The notes under the pieces: model-generated
Databases searched by the model: none
What the model saw: only the letters and a program-made list of their open reading frames with translations
What the model was told of the DNA's origin: nothing
Part shown: piece after piece, positions 1 to 5,244 of the stretch
Layout: every line of letters begins with the position of its first letter
Position numbering within the stretch: position 1 is the stretch's first letter
DNA from: an uncultured Collinsella sp.
Lineage (GTDB): Bacteria > Actinomycetota > Coriobacteriia > Coriobacteriales > Coriobacteriaceae
DNA: 5,244 bases
NCBI GenBank assembly: GCA_900759435.1
Contig: CAAEVD010000075.1
Coordinates: 1 to 5,244, forward strand
Direction: 5' to 3'
Translations under genes and position numbers: made by a program

Positions 1-2073
1 CGCAAGGTGGACATTACGCAGATCACGTTCCCGTTTAAGCCGGGCGACTACGTGGTGCACGCCACTCACGGCATCGCGCTCTTTAGCGAGATCGCGCGCC
101 AAGAAGTGGGCGGCAAGGAGCGCGACTACTTTTTGCTGGAATATGCCGACGGCGACAAGCTCTACGTGCCGCTCGAGCAGGTCGACCGCATCACGCGCTA
201 TGTTGGCCCCGACGGCGACAAGCCGCGCCTGACCAGGCTCAACACCGCCGACTGGACGCGTGCCACGAACAAGGCGCGCAAGAACGCCAAAAAGCTGGCG
301 TTTGACCTTGTCGATTTGTATACGCGCCGCTCGTCGATTACCGGTATCGCCTGTCCGCCCGACACGCCCGAGCAGATCGAGATGGAGGAGAGTTTCCCTT
401 ACGACGAGACGCGCGACCAGCTGGAGGCCATCGCCGACATTAAGGCCGACATGGAGGCGCCCAAGCCCATGGACCGCCTGCTGTGCGGCGACGTGGGCTT
501 TGGCAAGACCGAGGTCGCCCTGCGCGCGGCGTTTAAGTGTGTGGACTCCGGCCGCCAGGTCATGGTGCTCTGCCCCACGACTATTCTTGCCCAGCAGCAC
601 TACGAGACGTTCTTTGAACGCTTTGCCCCGTTTGGCCTTGAGGTCGAGGTGCTCAGCCGCTTCCGCACGCCGGCGCAGCAAAAGCGCGCGCTCAAGGCGT
701 TTGCCGAGGGCACGATCGACGTGCTCATCGGCACGCATCGTCTGCTTTCGGCCGATGTGAACCCCAAGAACCTGGGCTTGGTGATCATCGACGAAGAGCA
801 GCGCTTTGGCGTGCAGCACAAGGAGCAGCTCAAGAACCTGCGCGAGCAGATTGACGTGCTTACGCTTTCGGCAACGCCGATTCCGCGAACCATGCAGATG
901 GCCACGAGCGGCGTACGCGACATGAGCCTGATTACCACGCCGCCCACCGGGCGTCGTCCCGTGATCGTGCACGTGGGGGAGTACGACCCCGATGTGGTGA
1001 GCGCGGCGATTCGCCTGGAGGTGGGCCGCGGCGGTCAGGTGTACTACGTGTCCAACCGCGTCAAGACCATCGACGACGCCGTGGCGCGCGTGCACGATGC
1101 CGCGCCCGAGGCGCGCGTGGGCGTGGCGCACGGCAAGATGAGCCCGCGCGAGGTCGAGGACGTGATGATCGAGTTCGCGACCAAAAAGATCGACGTGCTC
1201 ATTGCCACGACCATCGTGGAGAGCGGCATCGACAACGCGACCGCCAACACGCTGATCATCGAGGATTCGCAGCGCCTTGGCCTGGCGCAGCTCTACCAGC
1301 TCAAGGGCCGTGTGGGCCGTTCTGCCACGCAGGCCTACGCGTACTTTATGTTCCCGGGCGAGCTGCCGCTCACCGAGGAGGCCACGGCACGCCTGACTGC
1401 GCTTTCCGAGTTCCAGGACCTGGGCAGCGGCATGCGCATTGCCATGCGCGACCTGGAGATTCGCGGCGCCGGTTCGCTCATGGGCGCCGAGCAGCACGGT
1501 AACCTGTCGAGTGTGGGCTTTGACCTGTTTACGCAGATGCTGGGACAGGCCGTGGCCGAGGCGCGCGGCGATGACGATGCCGGCGTGGAGGCGGCGAGCG
1601 TGGGCATCAACCTGCCGGCCGACTACTTCTTGTCCGAGGAGTACATGCCGGCGGTGGACCAGCGCGTGCTCGTGTACCGCAAGCTCGCGGCGGCTGAGGA
1701 CCTGGAGAGCATCGACGAGGTGCAGGAGGAGACCGAGGCCGCGCATGGCGAGCTGCCGTTGGCGGGGCTTAACTTGTTCAACCGCGCTCGCATCCGCATT
1801 CGCGGCGAGCGCTTGGGGCTCGAGAGCGTCACGCTCAGCGGTGGACGCATTACCTTCCTGGGGGTTGACGTTCCCAAGAAGGTGGCCTTTGAGCTTAAGA
1901 CCCGCTATGGCGCGGTGAACTTTCCCAAGAGCCGCAAACTGTCGGTGCCCTACAAGGCGGGTGCCGGCGCGGGCAGCGGCCTGGGTCGCGGTCTCGACGC
2001 CAGCGACGGCACCGGCCCCGTGGCCGCGGCACTCATGCTGCTGCAGCAATTGGGTGCCAGCGACGACGACTAA
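1..2073 (+). CDS. mfd: Transcription-repair coupling factor Mfd (C-terminal ~60%, 5' end outside window)
   Basis: Mfd is a cytoplasmic dsDNA translocase that removes RNA polymerase stalled at DNA damage and recruits UvrA. The frame is open from base 1, so this is the last 690 residues of a protein usually near 1,150; the UvrB-like N-terminal domains lie upstream. Window residues ~13-70 are the CarD-like RNA-polymerase-interacting domain (KPGDYVVHATHGIALF, then LYVPLEQVDRITRYVG). The RecG-like motor follows: Walker A GDVGFGKTE (Lys169), DEEQ box at residues 264-267, SATPIPRT from 290, TTIVESGID from 403 and QLKGRVGRS from 433. The TRG translocation motif (RDLEIRGAG to AEQHG) spans ~483-500. 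The C-terminal TRCF (D7) regulatory domain includes VDQRVLVYRKLA; the usual 'DRFG.LP' stretch reads AAHGELP here. A Gly/Ala-rich linker precedes a short helical tail ending in DDD. No frameshift is seen. PAP2 follows 56 nt downstream in the same direction. Confidence 0.98.
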   Translation, partial: RKVDITQITFPFKPGDYVVHATHGIALFSEIARQEVGGKERDYFLLEYADGDKLYVPLEQVDRITRYVGPDGDKPRLTRLNTADWTRATNKARKNAKKLAFDLVDLYTRRSSITGIACPPDTPEQIEMEESFPYDETRDQLEAIADIKADMEAPKPMDRLLCGDVGFGKTEVALRAAFKCVDSGRQVMVLCPTTILAQQHYETFFERFAPFGLEVEVLSRFRTPAQQKRALKAFAEGTIDVLIGTHRLLSADVNPKNLGLVIIDEEQRFGVQHKEQLKNLREQIDVLTLSATPIPRTMQMATSGVRDMSLITTPPTGRRPVIVHVGEYDPDVVSAAIRLEVGRGGQVYYVSNRVKTIDDAVARVHDAAPEARVGVAHGKMSPREVEDVMIEFATKKIDVLIATTIVESGIDNATANTLIIEDSQRLGLAQLYQLKGRVGRSATQAYAYFMFPGELPLTEEATARLTALSEFQDLGSGMRIAMRDLEIRGAGSLMGAEQHGNLSSVGFDLFTQMLGQAVAEARGDDDAGVEAASVGINLPADYFLSEEYMPAVDQRVLVYRKLAAAEDLESIDEVQEETEAAHGELPLAGLNLFNRARIRIRGERLGLESVTLSGGRITFLGVDVPKKVAFELKTRYGAVNFPKSRKLSVPYKAGAGAGSGLGRGLDASDGTGPVAAALMLLQQLGASDDD

Positions 2074-2129
2074 CGGGTCGACGCTGAAAACGCCCCATTT
2101 GGGCAATCTGGTTCCATCGAAAGGAAAGC

Positions 2130-2993
2130 ATGTTCGGATACATCTATAAGAAAGATGTCGCCATTATCGCGGCCGTCCTGTGCCTTTGTCTGGGCGTGGG
2201 CAGCTTCTTTGATTATCAAATCTCGAGTGCGCTGTTCAACATCGGCAGCATGTACGGTCGCTTTGTCGAGGCGGCCGGTGAGCTGCCGTTCGAGCTGACG
2301 GCGAGCATCGCGGGCGTTATGCTCGTGCGCTCGGCACGCCCCGATTCCAAGGCGAGCAAGTGGCTCGCTGCGCTGGGCGTTTTGATCAACGTGGGTCTGG
2401 TCGGCTACGAGATTATCGGATCGCTGCGCGTCGGCGGCAAGCTTATTGCGTTTCAGCTGGTTCTGACGTTTGTGCTGGTCATCGCAGCCAACTTCATTGC
2501 CTACCGCCTCACGCGCACGACCGAGCCCGACGAGCTTACGCGCTGGGCGTTGATGGTGCTGGCCGTGTGGGTCGCTCAGGCCATTATCCTCAACGTCATT
2601 GTTAAGCCGTTATGGTCGCGCCCGCGCATGCGCGTGATCGAGGTCACGCCGGGGCTCAATTTTCAGCCGTGGTGGGTGATCGGCAACCCCGACAAGTGGG
2701 CCTATATCGCCGCCGGCGTGATCAAGGACGGGTTCAAGTCGTTTGCGAGCGGACACACGGCGCATGCGGCGATCGGCCTTATGCTCGCCGGGCTTCCCGC
2801 GGCAGCCTTTAAGGAAAAACCTTCGCGTCGCCGCGTGATCTTTTGGGCGGCGGTTGTTGTTGCAGCGTTCGTCGCCTTTGGGCGCATCGTGATCGGAGCG
2901 CACTTTTTGAGTGACGTGAGCTGCGGTTTTGCCCTGGTACTGGCACTTGAGTGCCTTGCCGCACGCATTGCCTATCCCAACGGCGTACAATAG
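2130..2993 (+). CDS. PAP2-superfamily membrane phosphatase
   Basis: A 287-residue predicted integral membrane protein with about eight hydrophobic segments: ~8-30, 50-66, 80-100, 108-126, 138-158, then segments around 210-228, 235-257 and 259-280. The PAP2 phosphatase signature lies in the C-terminal half. Motif 1 is KPLWSRPRMR (Lys159), motif 2 is ASGH (206-209, nucleophile-assisting His209), and motif 3 is R-x5-H-x3-D (Arg252, His258, Asp262). Family members dephosphorylate lipid phosphates or pyrophosphates, such as phosphatidic acid, phosphatidylglycerol phosphate or undecaprenyl pyrophosphate, at the membrane surface. The substrate here cannot be read from the sequence. Motifs differ slightly from the textbook form: Met167 where motif 1 usually has Pro, Ala206 for the Pro of PSGH, and Gly251 for the Ser of SR. 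All presumed catalytic residues remain. The start ATG has a purine-rich Shine-Dalgarno (AAGGAAA, 2121-2127). It sits 56 nt after mfd and 45 nt before the aldolase gene, so co-transcription is possible. Confidence 0.92.
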   Translation: MFGYIYKKDVAIIAAVLCLCLGVGSFFDYQISSALFNIGSMYGRFVEAAGELPFELTASIAGVMLVRSARPDSKASKWLAALGVLINVGLVGYEIIGSLRVGGKLIAFQLVLTFVLVIAANFIAYRLTRTTEPDELTRWALMVLAVWVAQAIILNVIVKPLWSRPRMRVIEVTPGLNFQPWWVIGNPDKWAYIAAGVIKDGFKSFASGHTAHAAIGLMLAGLPAAAFKEKPSRRRVIFWAAVVVAAFVAFGRIVIGAHFLSDVSCGFALVLALECLAARIAYPNGVQ

Positions 2994-3038
2994 CTCCGTT
3001 TGAATCATCTGGCCGATACCCGGTAAGAGAGGATTGCC

Positions 3039-4064
3039 ATGCTCGCGTTTAACAACGATTATTCCCACGGCGCACATCCGGCAGTGCTGCAGGCGCTCGT
3101 CGACACCAATATGGAGCCGCAGCCCGGCTACGGTACCGATGCGCACACCGAGCGTGCCAAGCAGCTTATCCGCGAGGCCTGTCAGGCCCCCGATGCCGAC
3201 GTGTTTTTTCTGGTGGGCGGCACGCAGGCCAACGCGACGGTGATCGACATGTTGCTTGCGCCGTACGAGGGCGTCGTTGCTGCTGAGACTGGCCACGTCG
3301 CCTGCCACGAGGCGGGCGCCATCGAGTTTGGCGGCCACAAGGTACTCACCATCCCCGGCTACGAGGGCAAGATGCACGCCGAGGATCTGGAGAACTATAT
3401 CCAGGTGTTCTACGAAAACGAGAGCTACGAGCACACGGTGTTCCCGGGCGCCGTGTACGTGAGCCTATCGACCGAGTACGGCACGCTGTACTCCAAGGCC
3501 GAGCTCGCGGCGATTCACGCAGTGTGCCAGAAGCGCGAGATTCCGCTGTTTGTGGATGGCGCCCGCCTGGCCTATGCGCTGGCGGCCGATGAGTGCGACA
3601 TTATCCTGCCCGAGCTGGCGCAGCTATGCGACGTGTTCTACATCGGCGGTACCAAGTGCGGCGCGCTTTGCGGCGAGGCCGTGGTGTTTTGCGGCATGCA
3701 CGCCCCGGCACATCCCATTCCGCGTATTAAGCAGCATGGCGCACTGCTTGCCAAGGGCCGCCTGACGGGCGTGCAGTTTGAGGCGCTCTTTACCGACGGC
3801 CTGTATCTTGAGATTGGTCGCCAGGCGATTGAGACCGCTCAGGCGCTGCGTCGCGTGCTGCACGAGCGCGGCTACCAGTTCTTCTTGGAGACGCCGACCA
3901 ACCAGCAGTTCGTGATTCTGCCCAACGAGGACATGGCGCGCATTCGCGAGCATGCGGCGATCGAGTACTGGGAAAAGTACGACGATACCCACACGGTGGT
4001 GCGTTTTTGCACCAGCTGGGCCACGACGCAGGAGGATATCGACGCGTTGGCGGCGGTTCTGTAG
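3039..4064 (+). CDS. Threonine aldolase family PLP-dependent enzyme (beta-eliminating lyase fold)
   Basis: A 341-residue fold-type-I PLP enzyme of the family that holds low-specificity L-threonine aldolase (LtaE), which cleaves threonine/allo-threonine to glycine and acetaldehyde. Landmarks in order: N-terminal FNNDYSHGAHPAVL; phosphate-binding GGTQAN (Gly61-Asn65 region); the PLP-stacking His86 in HVACHEAGA; STEYGTLYS; the cofactor-binding aspartate and arginine in VDGARL (Asp173, Arg176); the presumed Schiff-base lysine Lys206 in GGTKCGAL; and GALLAKGRLTGVQFEALF. Length matches the family (~340). The GGTKCGA lysine context differs from the SKGLG of E. coli LtaE, so this is a separate subfamily. 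Aldolase activity is likely, but the substrate is not certain; another beta-eliminating reaction is the alternative. The ATG at 3039 is preceded by a good Shine-Dalgarno (AGAGGA, 3028-3033, 5-nt spacing). A TACAAT at 2986-2991 could be a -10 box, but no convincing -35 is placed for it. A strong terminator follows 18 nt after the stop. Confidence 0.88.
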   Translation: MLAFNNDYSHGAHPAVLQALVDTNMEPQPGYGTDAHTERAKQLIREACQAPDADVFFLVGGTQANATVIDMLLAPYEGVVAAETGHVACHEAGAIEFGGHKVLTIPGYEGKMHAEDLENYIQVFYENESYEHTVFPGAVYVSLSTEYGTLYSKAELAAIHAVCQKREIPLFVDGARLAYALAADECDIILPELAQLCDVFYIGGTKCGALCGEAVVFCGMHAPAHPIPRIKQHGALLAKGRLTGVQFEALFTDGLYLEIGRQAIETAQALRRVLHERGYQFFLETPTNQQFVILPNEDMARIREHAAIEYWEKYDDTHTVVRFCTSWATTQEDIDALAAVL

Positions 4065-4075
4065 CCTGATGTAAT
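4047..4075 (+). promoter_or_regulatory. Candidate promoter for the GNAT gene, overlapping the aldolase 3' end
   Basis: TTGGCG (4047-4052) and TGTAAT (4070-4075) are separated by 17 nt, and a TGn extension (4067-4069) precedes the -10. These match 4/6 and 5/6 of the housekeeping sigma consensus. The start would be near 4082, directly before the terminator stem. This would explain how the downstream acetyltransferase gene is expressed although a strong terminator lies between it and its neighbour. Identified by eye only; short matches like this arise by chance. Confidence 0.3.
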
Positions 4076-4082
4076 GACGAGG

Positions 4083-4125
4083 GGCCGCCTTGCGCTGGGT
4101 TTGGCGCAAGGCGGCCTTTGTTTTT
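4083..4125 (+). terminator. Strong intrinsic terminator after the aldolase gene
   Basis: A perfect 13-bp GC-rich stem (GGCCGCCTTGCGC at 4083-4095 with GCGCAAGGCGGCC at 4104-4116) closes an 8-nt loop (TGGGTTTG) and is followed directly by TTTGTTTTT (4117-4125). There is no T-run on the opposite side, so it acts in the plus direction only. It ends transcription from the mfd-PAP2-aldolase side, 18 nt after the aldolase stop codon. Confidence 0.94.
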
Positions 4126-4136
4126 GGGGAGAAGGG
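4126..4136 (+). promoter_or_regulatory. Shine-Dalgarno that decides the GNAT start
   Basis: The stretch GGGGAGAAGGG lies immediately after the terminator T-tract, and its GGGGAG and GAAGGG parts end 9 and 4 nt before the ATG at 4141. This favours ATG 4141 over the in-frame TTG at 4090, which sits inside the terminator stem, and over the second in-frame ATG at 4150. Confidence 0.75.
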
Positions 4137-4140
4137 TTGT

Positions 4141-4731
4141 ATGACCGAGATGTCCGAGCCGACGATTCGCCTGGCGACGCCCGAAGACGCGTCGGCGTTG
4201 CTTGCCATCTATGAGCCGTATGTGCGCCAGACGGCGATTACCTGCGAATACGAGGTGCCGAGCGTTGAGGAGTTAGCCGGGCGCATCGAGCGCACGCTCA
4301 AGCGCTATCCGTATCTGGTGATGGAGTTGGACGGGCGTCCGGTAGGCTATGCCTACGTGAGTCCGCTTAACAGCCGCGAGGCATACGACTGGTCGGTCGA
4401 GACGTCGATCTACCTGGCACGCGATGTGCGCCATGGCGGGCTGGGTCGCAAGCTGCACGACGCGCTCAAGCAATGCCTGGTCGCGATGGGCATCACCAAC
4501 ATGTGCGCCCTCATCGCCGTGCCGCACGATAAGGACGACGAGTACCTGACGCACAACAGCCAGGATTTCCATGCCCATATGGGGTATCGCCTGGTGGGCG
4601 CCTTTGACCGCTGCGCCCAAAAGTTCGGCCGCTGGTACGACATGTGCTGGATGGAGCTGGTCCTGGCTGAGCGCACACCCAACCAACCCAAACCAACCTG
4701 GTTCCCCGACCTTCCCAAACCTACCATTTAG
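4141..4731 (+). CDS. GNAT N-acetyltransferase, phosphinothricin-acetyltransferase-like (COG1247 type)
   Basis: A 196-residue cytoplasmic acetyl-CoA-dependent acetyltransferase. The order of elements is that of Pat-type GNATs: IRLATPEDASALLAIYEPYV at the N-terminus; EVPSVEELAGRI; the beta-strand segment YLVMELDGRPVGYAYVS; then the acetyl-CoA pyrophosphate loop R-x-x-G-x-G (Arg97-Gly102, RHGGLG). The C-terminal block HNSQDFHAHMGYRLVGAF followed by KFGRWYDMCWMEL is characteristic of this subfamily. Substrate unknown; relatives acetylate amino groups of small molecules such as methionine sulfoximine, phosphinothricin or amino acids, so a detoxifying role is possible but not shown. A longer frame back to TTG 4090 exists, but that codon lies inside the terminator. 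The Pro-rich end (QPKPTWFPDLPKP) resembles tails seen in relatives. The gene stands between the aldolase terminator and the repeat-rich convergent region, so it is probably a single-gene unit or is fed by terminator read-through. Confidence 0.92.
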   Translation: MTEMSEPTIRLATPEDASALLAIYEPYVRQTAITCEYEVPSVEELAGRIERTLKRYPYLVMELDGRPVGYAYVSPLNSREAYDWSVETSIYLARDVRHGGLGRKLHDALKQCLVAMGITNMCALIAVPHDKDDEYLTHNSQDFHAHMGYRLVGAFDRCAQKFGRWYDMCWMELVLAERTPNQPKPTWFPDLPKPTI

Positions 4732-4758
4732 GGACAGGTTTATTTTGGCCGCTTTGTA

Positions 4759-4799
4759 GCGTCAATCCACCGCGAGAATTACGGATTCACGCGTCTTTT
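4759..4799 (+). terminator. Candidate terminator of the GNAT gene
   Basis: GCGTCAATCC (4759-4768) pairs with GGATTCACGC (4783-4792): nine pairs with one C/C mismatch, closing a 14-nt loop. It is followed by GTCTTTT. It lies 27 nt after the acetyltransferase stop. Stem and T-run are moderate, so efficiency is uncertain. Confidence 0.45.
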
Positions 4800-4816
4800 G
4801 ATGCGGATGGGCTTAA

Positions 4817-4850
4817 TTTGGCTTCGATTTGGGTCCGTTTGGCTTCGATT
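4817..4850. repeat. 13-nt direct repeat, 21-nt period
   Basis: TTTGGCTTCGATT occurs at 4817-4829 and again at 4838-4850, identical in all 13 positions, separated by 8 nt. The second copy runs into an odd-centred palindrome, TTCGA-T-TCGAA (4844-4854), which touches the left end of the large palindrome at 4855. Confidence 0.85.
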
Positions 4851-4854
4851 CGAA

Positions 4855-4977
4855 CTAAGTGAGTAGACTTTTTGGCGCAGGTCGAGCACAAGGCGTATCT
4901 GCCTTAGTAAAACCGCAGGTCACAGAGGTGACAGTTTTTGGTGTGCTCGACAGGTCACGAAAAGTCTACTCACTTAG
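4855..4977. repeat. 123-nt interrupted palindrome with inner hairpins (REP/MITE-like or structured RNA)
   Basis: Two 36-nt arms face each other. The outer 18 nt are perfectly complementary (CTAAGTGAGTAGACTTTT at 4855-4872 against 4960-4977). Then comes an 8+8-nt unpaired internal loop, then a perfect 10-bp inner stem (GTCGAGCACA at 4881-4890 against 4942-4951). The 51-nt centre carries two further hairpins: AGGC/GCCT (4891-4904) and AAAAC/GTTTT (4909-4913, 4934-4938) enclosing GTCAC/GTGAC (4919-4923, 4928-4932). The symmetry is too long for chance. No target-site duplication is evident at the ends. It could be a non-autonomous mobile repeat, a bidirectional transcription barrier between convergent genes, or a structured RNA; the sequence does not choose between these. 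Confidence 0.85.
4908..4937. repeat. Bipartite motif, copy A (inside the large palindrome)
   Basis: TAAAACCGCAGGT (4908-4920), a 5-nt spacer, then AGGTGACAGTTT (4926-4937). The same two blocks recur at 5077-5112. On the minus strand the copy reads as a hairpin running into TTTTA. The core also forms a 9-nt tandem, AGGTCACAG then AGGTGACAG (4917-4934). Confidence 0.75.
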
Positions 4978-5032
4978 ATTTGCGGTACTGGATATTCTGA
5001 GCAGGAACAGTTGAGCTTGGACGGCGCGTATT

Positions 5033-5065
5033 GCCAGGTGATGTTGGCATTTGTGCCATGCTGGC
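5033..5065. repeat. Nested palindrome
   Basis: An outer pair GCCAG (5033-5037) / CTGGC (5061-5065) encloses an inner pair TGGCA (5045-5049) / TGCCA (5054-5058) with a 4-nt loop. The spacing between outer and inner arms is uneven (7 and 2 nt). It could be an operator or simply secondary structure; function unknown. Confidence 0.45.
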
Positions 5066-5076
5066 TTGAGATTTAA

Positions 5077-5112
5077 TAAAACCGCAGGTAAAACGTTCAT
5101 TAGGTACAGTTT
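5077..5112 (-). terminator. Bipartite motif, copy B; possible terminator of the GntR-type gene
   Basis: TAAAACCGCAGGT (5077-5089), a 12-nt spacer, then AGGTACAGTTT (5102-5112), matching copy A. Read on the minus strand it begins 15 nt after the regulator's stop. AAACTGTA can pair with TGCGGTTT (8 pairs, two of them G-U in RNA) and runs into TTTTATT. The position suits a terminator, but the stem is weak and the loop is 18 nt. The repeat relationship is firmer than the terminator call. Confidence 0.4.
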
Positions 5113-5127
5113 GCCTCGTTTGGTGCG

Positions 5128-5244
5128 TTAGCCGATGGGTTCGGTGTACTTGGCGCGGTCGGTGCGTTGGATGCGCTTGGAGACATGGAGCGGGCGGCCG
5201 TCGGTGTCGTAGACGTAGTCGGTGATCAGGATCAGCGCCTGCCC
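5128..5244 (-). CDS. GntR-family transcriptional regulator, C-terminal end of UTRA domain (partial)
   Basis: Reading the minus strand from the window edge gives 38 codons and a TAA stop (complement of 5128-5130). The peptide begins GQALILITDYVYDTDGRPLH and continues VSKRIQRTDRAKYTEPIG. The pattern of a beta-strand, then 'D.dGRP', then a strand and 'R.DR.kY' at the very end is what closes the UTRA effector-binding domain of HutC/FarR-type GntR regulators, where the domain senses a small metabolite. The DNA-binding winged-helix part lies beyond the right edge. Codon use is GC-rich like the other genes. The fragment is short, so the family call rests on one motif; the ligand cannot be inferred. 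It converges on the acetyltransferase gene across the repeat-rich region. Confidence 0.75.
   Translation of the reverse strand, partial: GQALILITDYVYDTDGRPLHVSKRIQRTDRAKYTEPIG

Larger units (their letters stand above)
4732..5127. other. Repeat- and palindrome-rich convergent intergenic region
   Basis: These 396 nt separate the 3' ends of the acetyltransferase (+) and the GntR-type regulator (-). GC is visibly lower than in the genes. I see no gene with a plausible start, Shine-Dalgarno and family resemblance. The region instead holds a candidate terminator, a short direct repeat, a 123-nt interrupted palindrome, a nested palindrome and two copies of a bipartite motif, each listed separately. 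Confidence 0.8.

Noticed and set aside
2092..2104. GCCC/GGGC hairpin between mfd and the PAP2 gene
   Set aside because: Only four pairs and no T-run follows on the plus strand, so it is not supported as a terminator.
2986..2991. TACAAT as a promoter -10 for the aldolase gene
   Set aside because: No -35-like element at 16-18 nt and no TGn extension; noted only as a possibility.
2610..3434. Long minus-strand open frame opposite the PAP2 and aldolase genes
   Set aside because: It spans two well-supported plus-strand genes and their gap, and its product has no recognisable domain; it is a shadow produced by GC-rich codon use.
4090..4140. N-terminal extension of the acetyltransferase from TTG 4090
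   Set aside because: The TTG lies inside the terminator stem, has no Shine-Dalgarno, and the added residues do not resemble the family; ATG 4141 has a good site.
3624..4208. Minus-strand open frame across the aldolase end, terminator and acetyltransferase start
   Set aside because: It crosses a strong terminator and two real genes; its translation has no family resemblance.
4660..4728. Acetyltransferase C-terminal Pro-rich tail as an artefact of repeat insertion
   Set aside because: Relatives of this subfamily carry similar short Pro-rich ends after the WMEL strand, so most of the tail is likely normal.
4855..4977. CRISPR array or insertion sequence
   Set aside because: No regularly spaced repeats with unique spacers, no transposase gene, and no visible target-site duplication.
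4859..5014. 51-codon GTG-started open frame running through the large palindrome
   Set aside because: No Shine-Dalgarno, an in-frame stop lies directly before it, and the peptide resembles nothing I recognise. An open frame of this length can arise by chance in this sequence.

Overview
The window looks like a stretch of high-GC bacterial chromosome. Codon choice is strongly GC-ending in the genes, spacing is short and Shine-Dalgarno sites are clear. Protein style and GC content fit an actinobacterial gut lineage such as Coriobacteriia (Collinsella-like). That placement is a judgement from sequence style, not a database result.

Layout, left to right. Positions 1-2073 (+) hold the C-terminal ~690 residues of the transcription-repair coupling factor Mfd, with its start outside the window. 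After 56 nt comes a multi-pass membrane phosphatase of the PAP2 superfamily (2130-2993, +). After 45 nt comes a PLP-dependent enzyme of the threonine aldolase / beta-eliminating lyase family (3039-4064, +). No convincing terminator lies between these three genes, so they could share a transcript. A strong intrinsic terminator (4083-4125) closes this group. A GNAT acetyltransferase of the phosphinothricin-acetyltransferase-like type (4141-4731, +) starts only 15 nt after the terminator's T-tract. A possible promoter overlaps the end of the aldolase gene and would start transcription at about the base of the terminator hairpin.

At the right edge, on the minus strand, lie the last 38 codons of a GntR-type regulator (UTRA effector-binding domain end, 5128-5244), converging on the acetyltransferase gene. 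The four enzymes do not form one obvious pathway; the run looks like ordinary housekeeping and metabolic genes.

The unusual part is the 396-nt convergent intergenic region 4732-5127, which has lower GC and is packed with structure. It holds a 123-nt interrupted palindrome (4855-4977) with 36-nt arms and inner hairpins, and a bipartite motif shared between the loop of that palindrome and the 3' flank of the GntR gene. It also holds a 13-nt direct repeat with 21-nt period, a nested palindrome, and candidate terminators. This has the look of a REP/MITE-like repeat or a structured RNA/terminator cassette, and it is the place to search for something undescribed.
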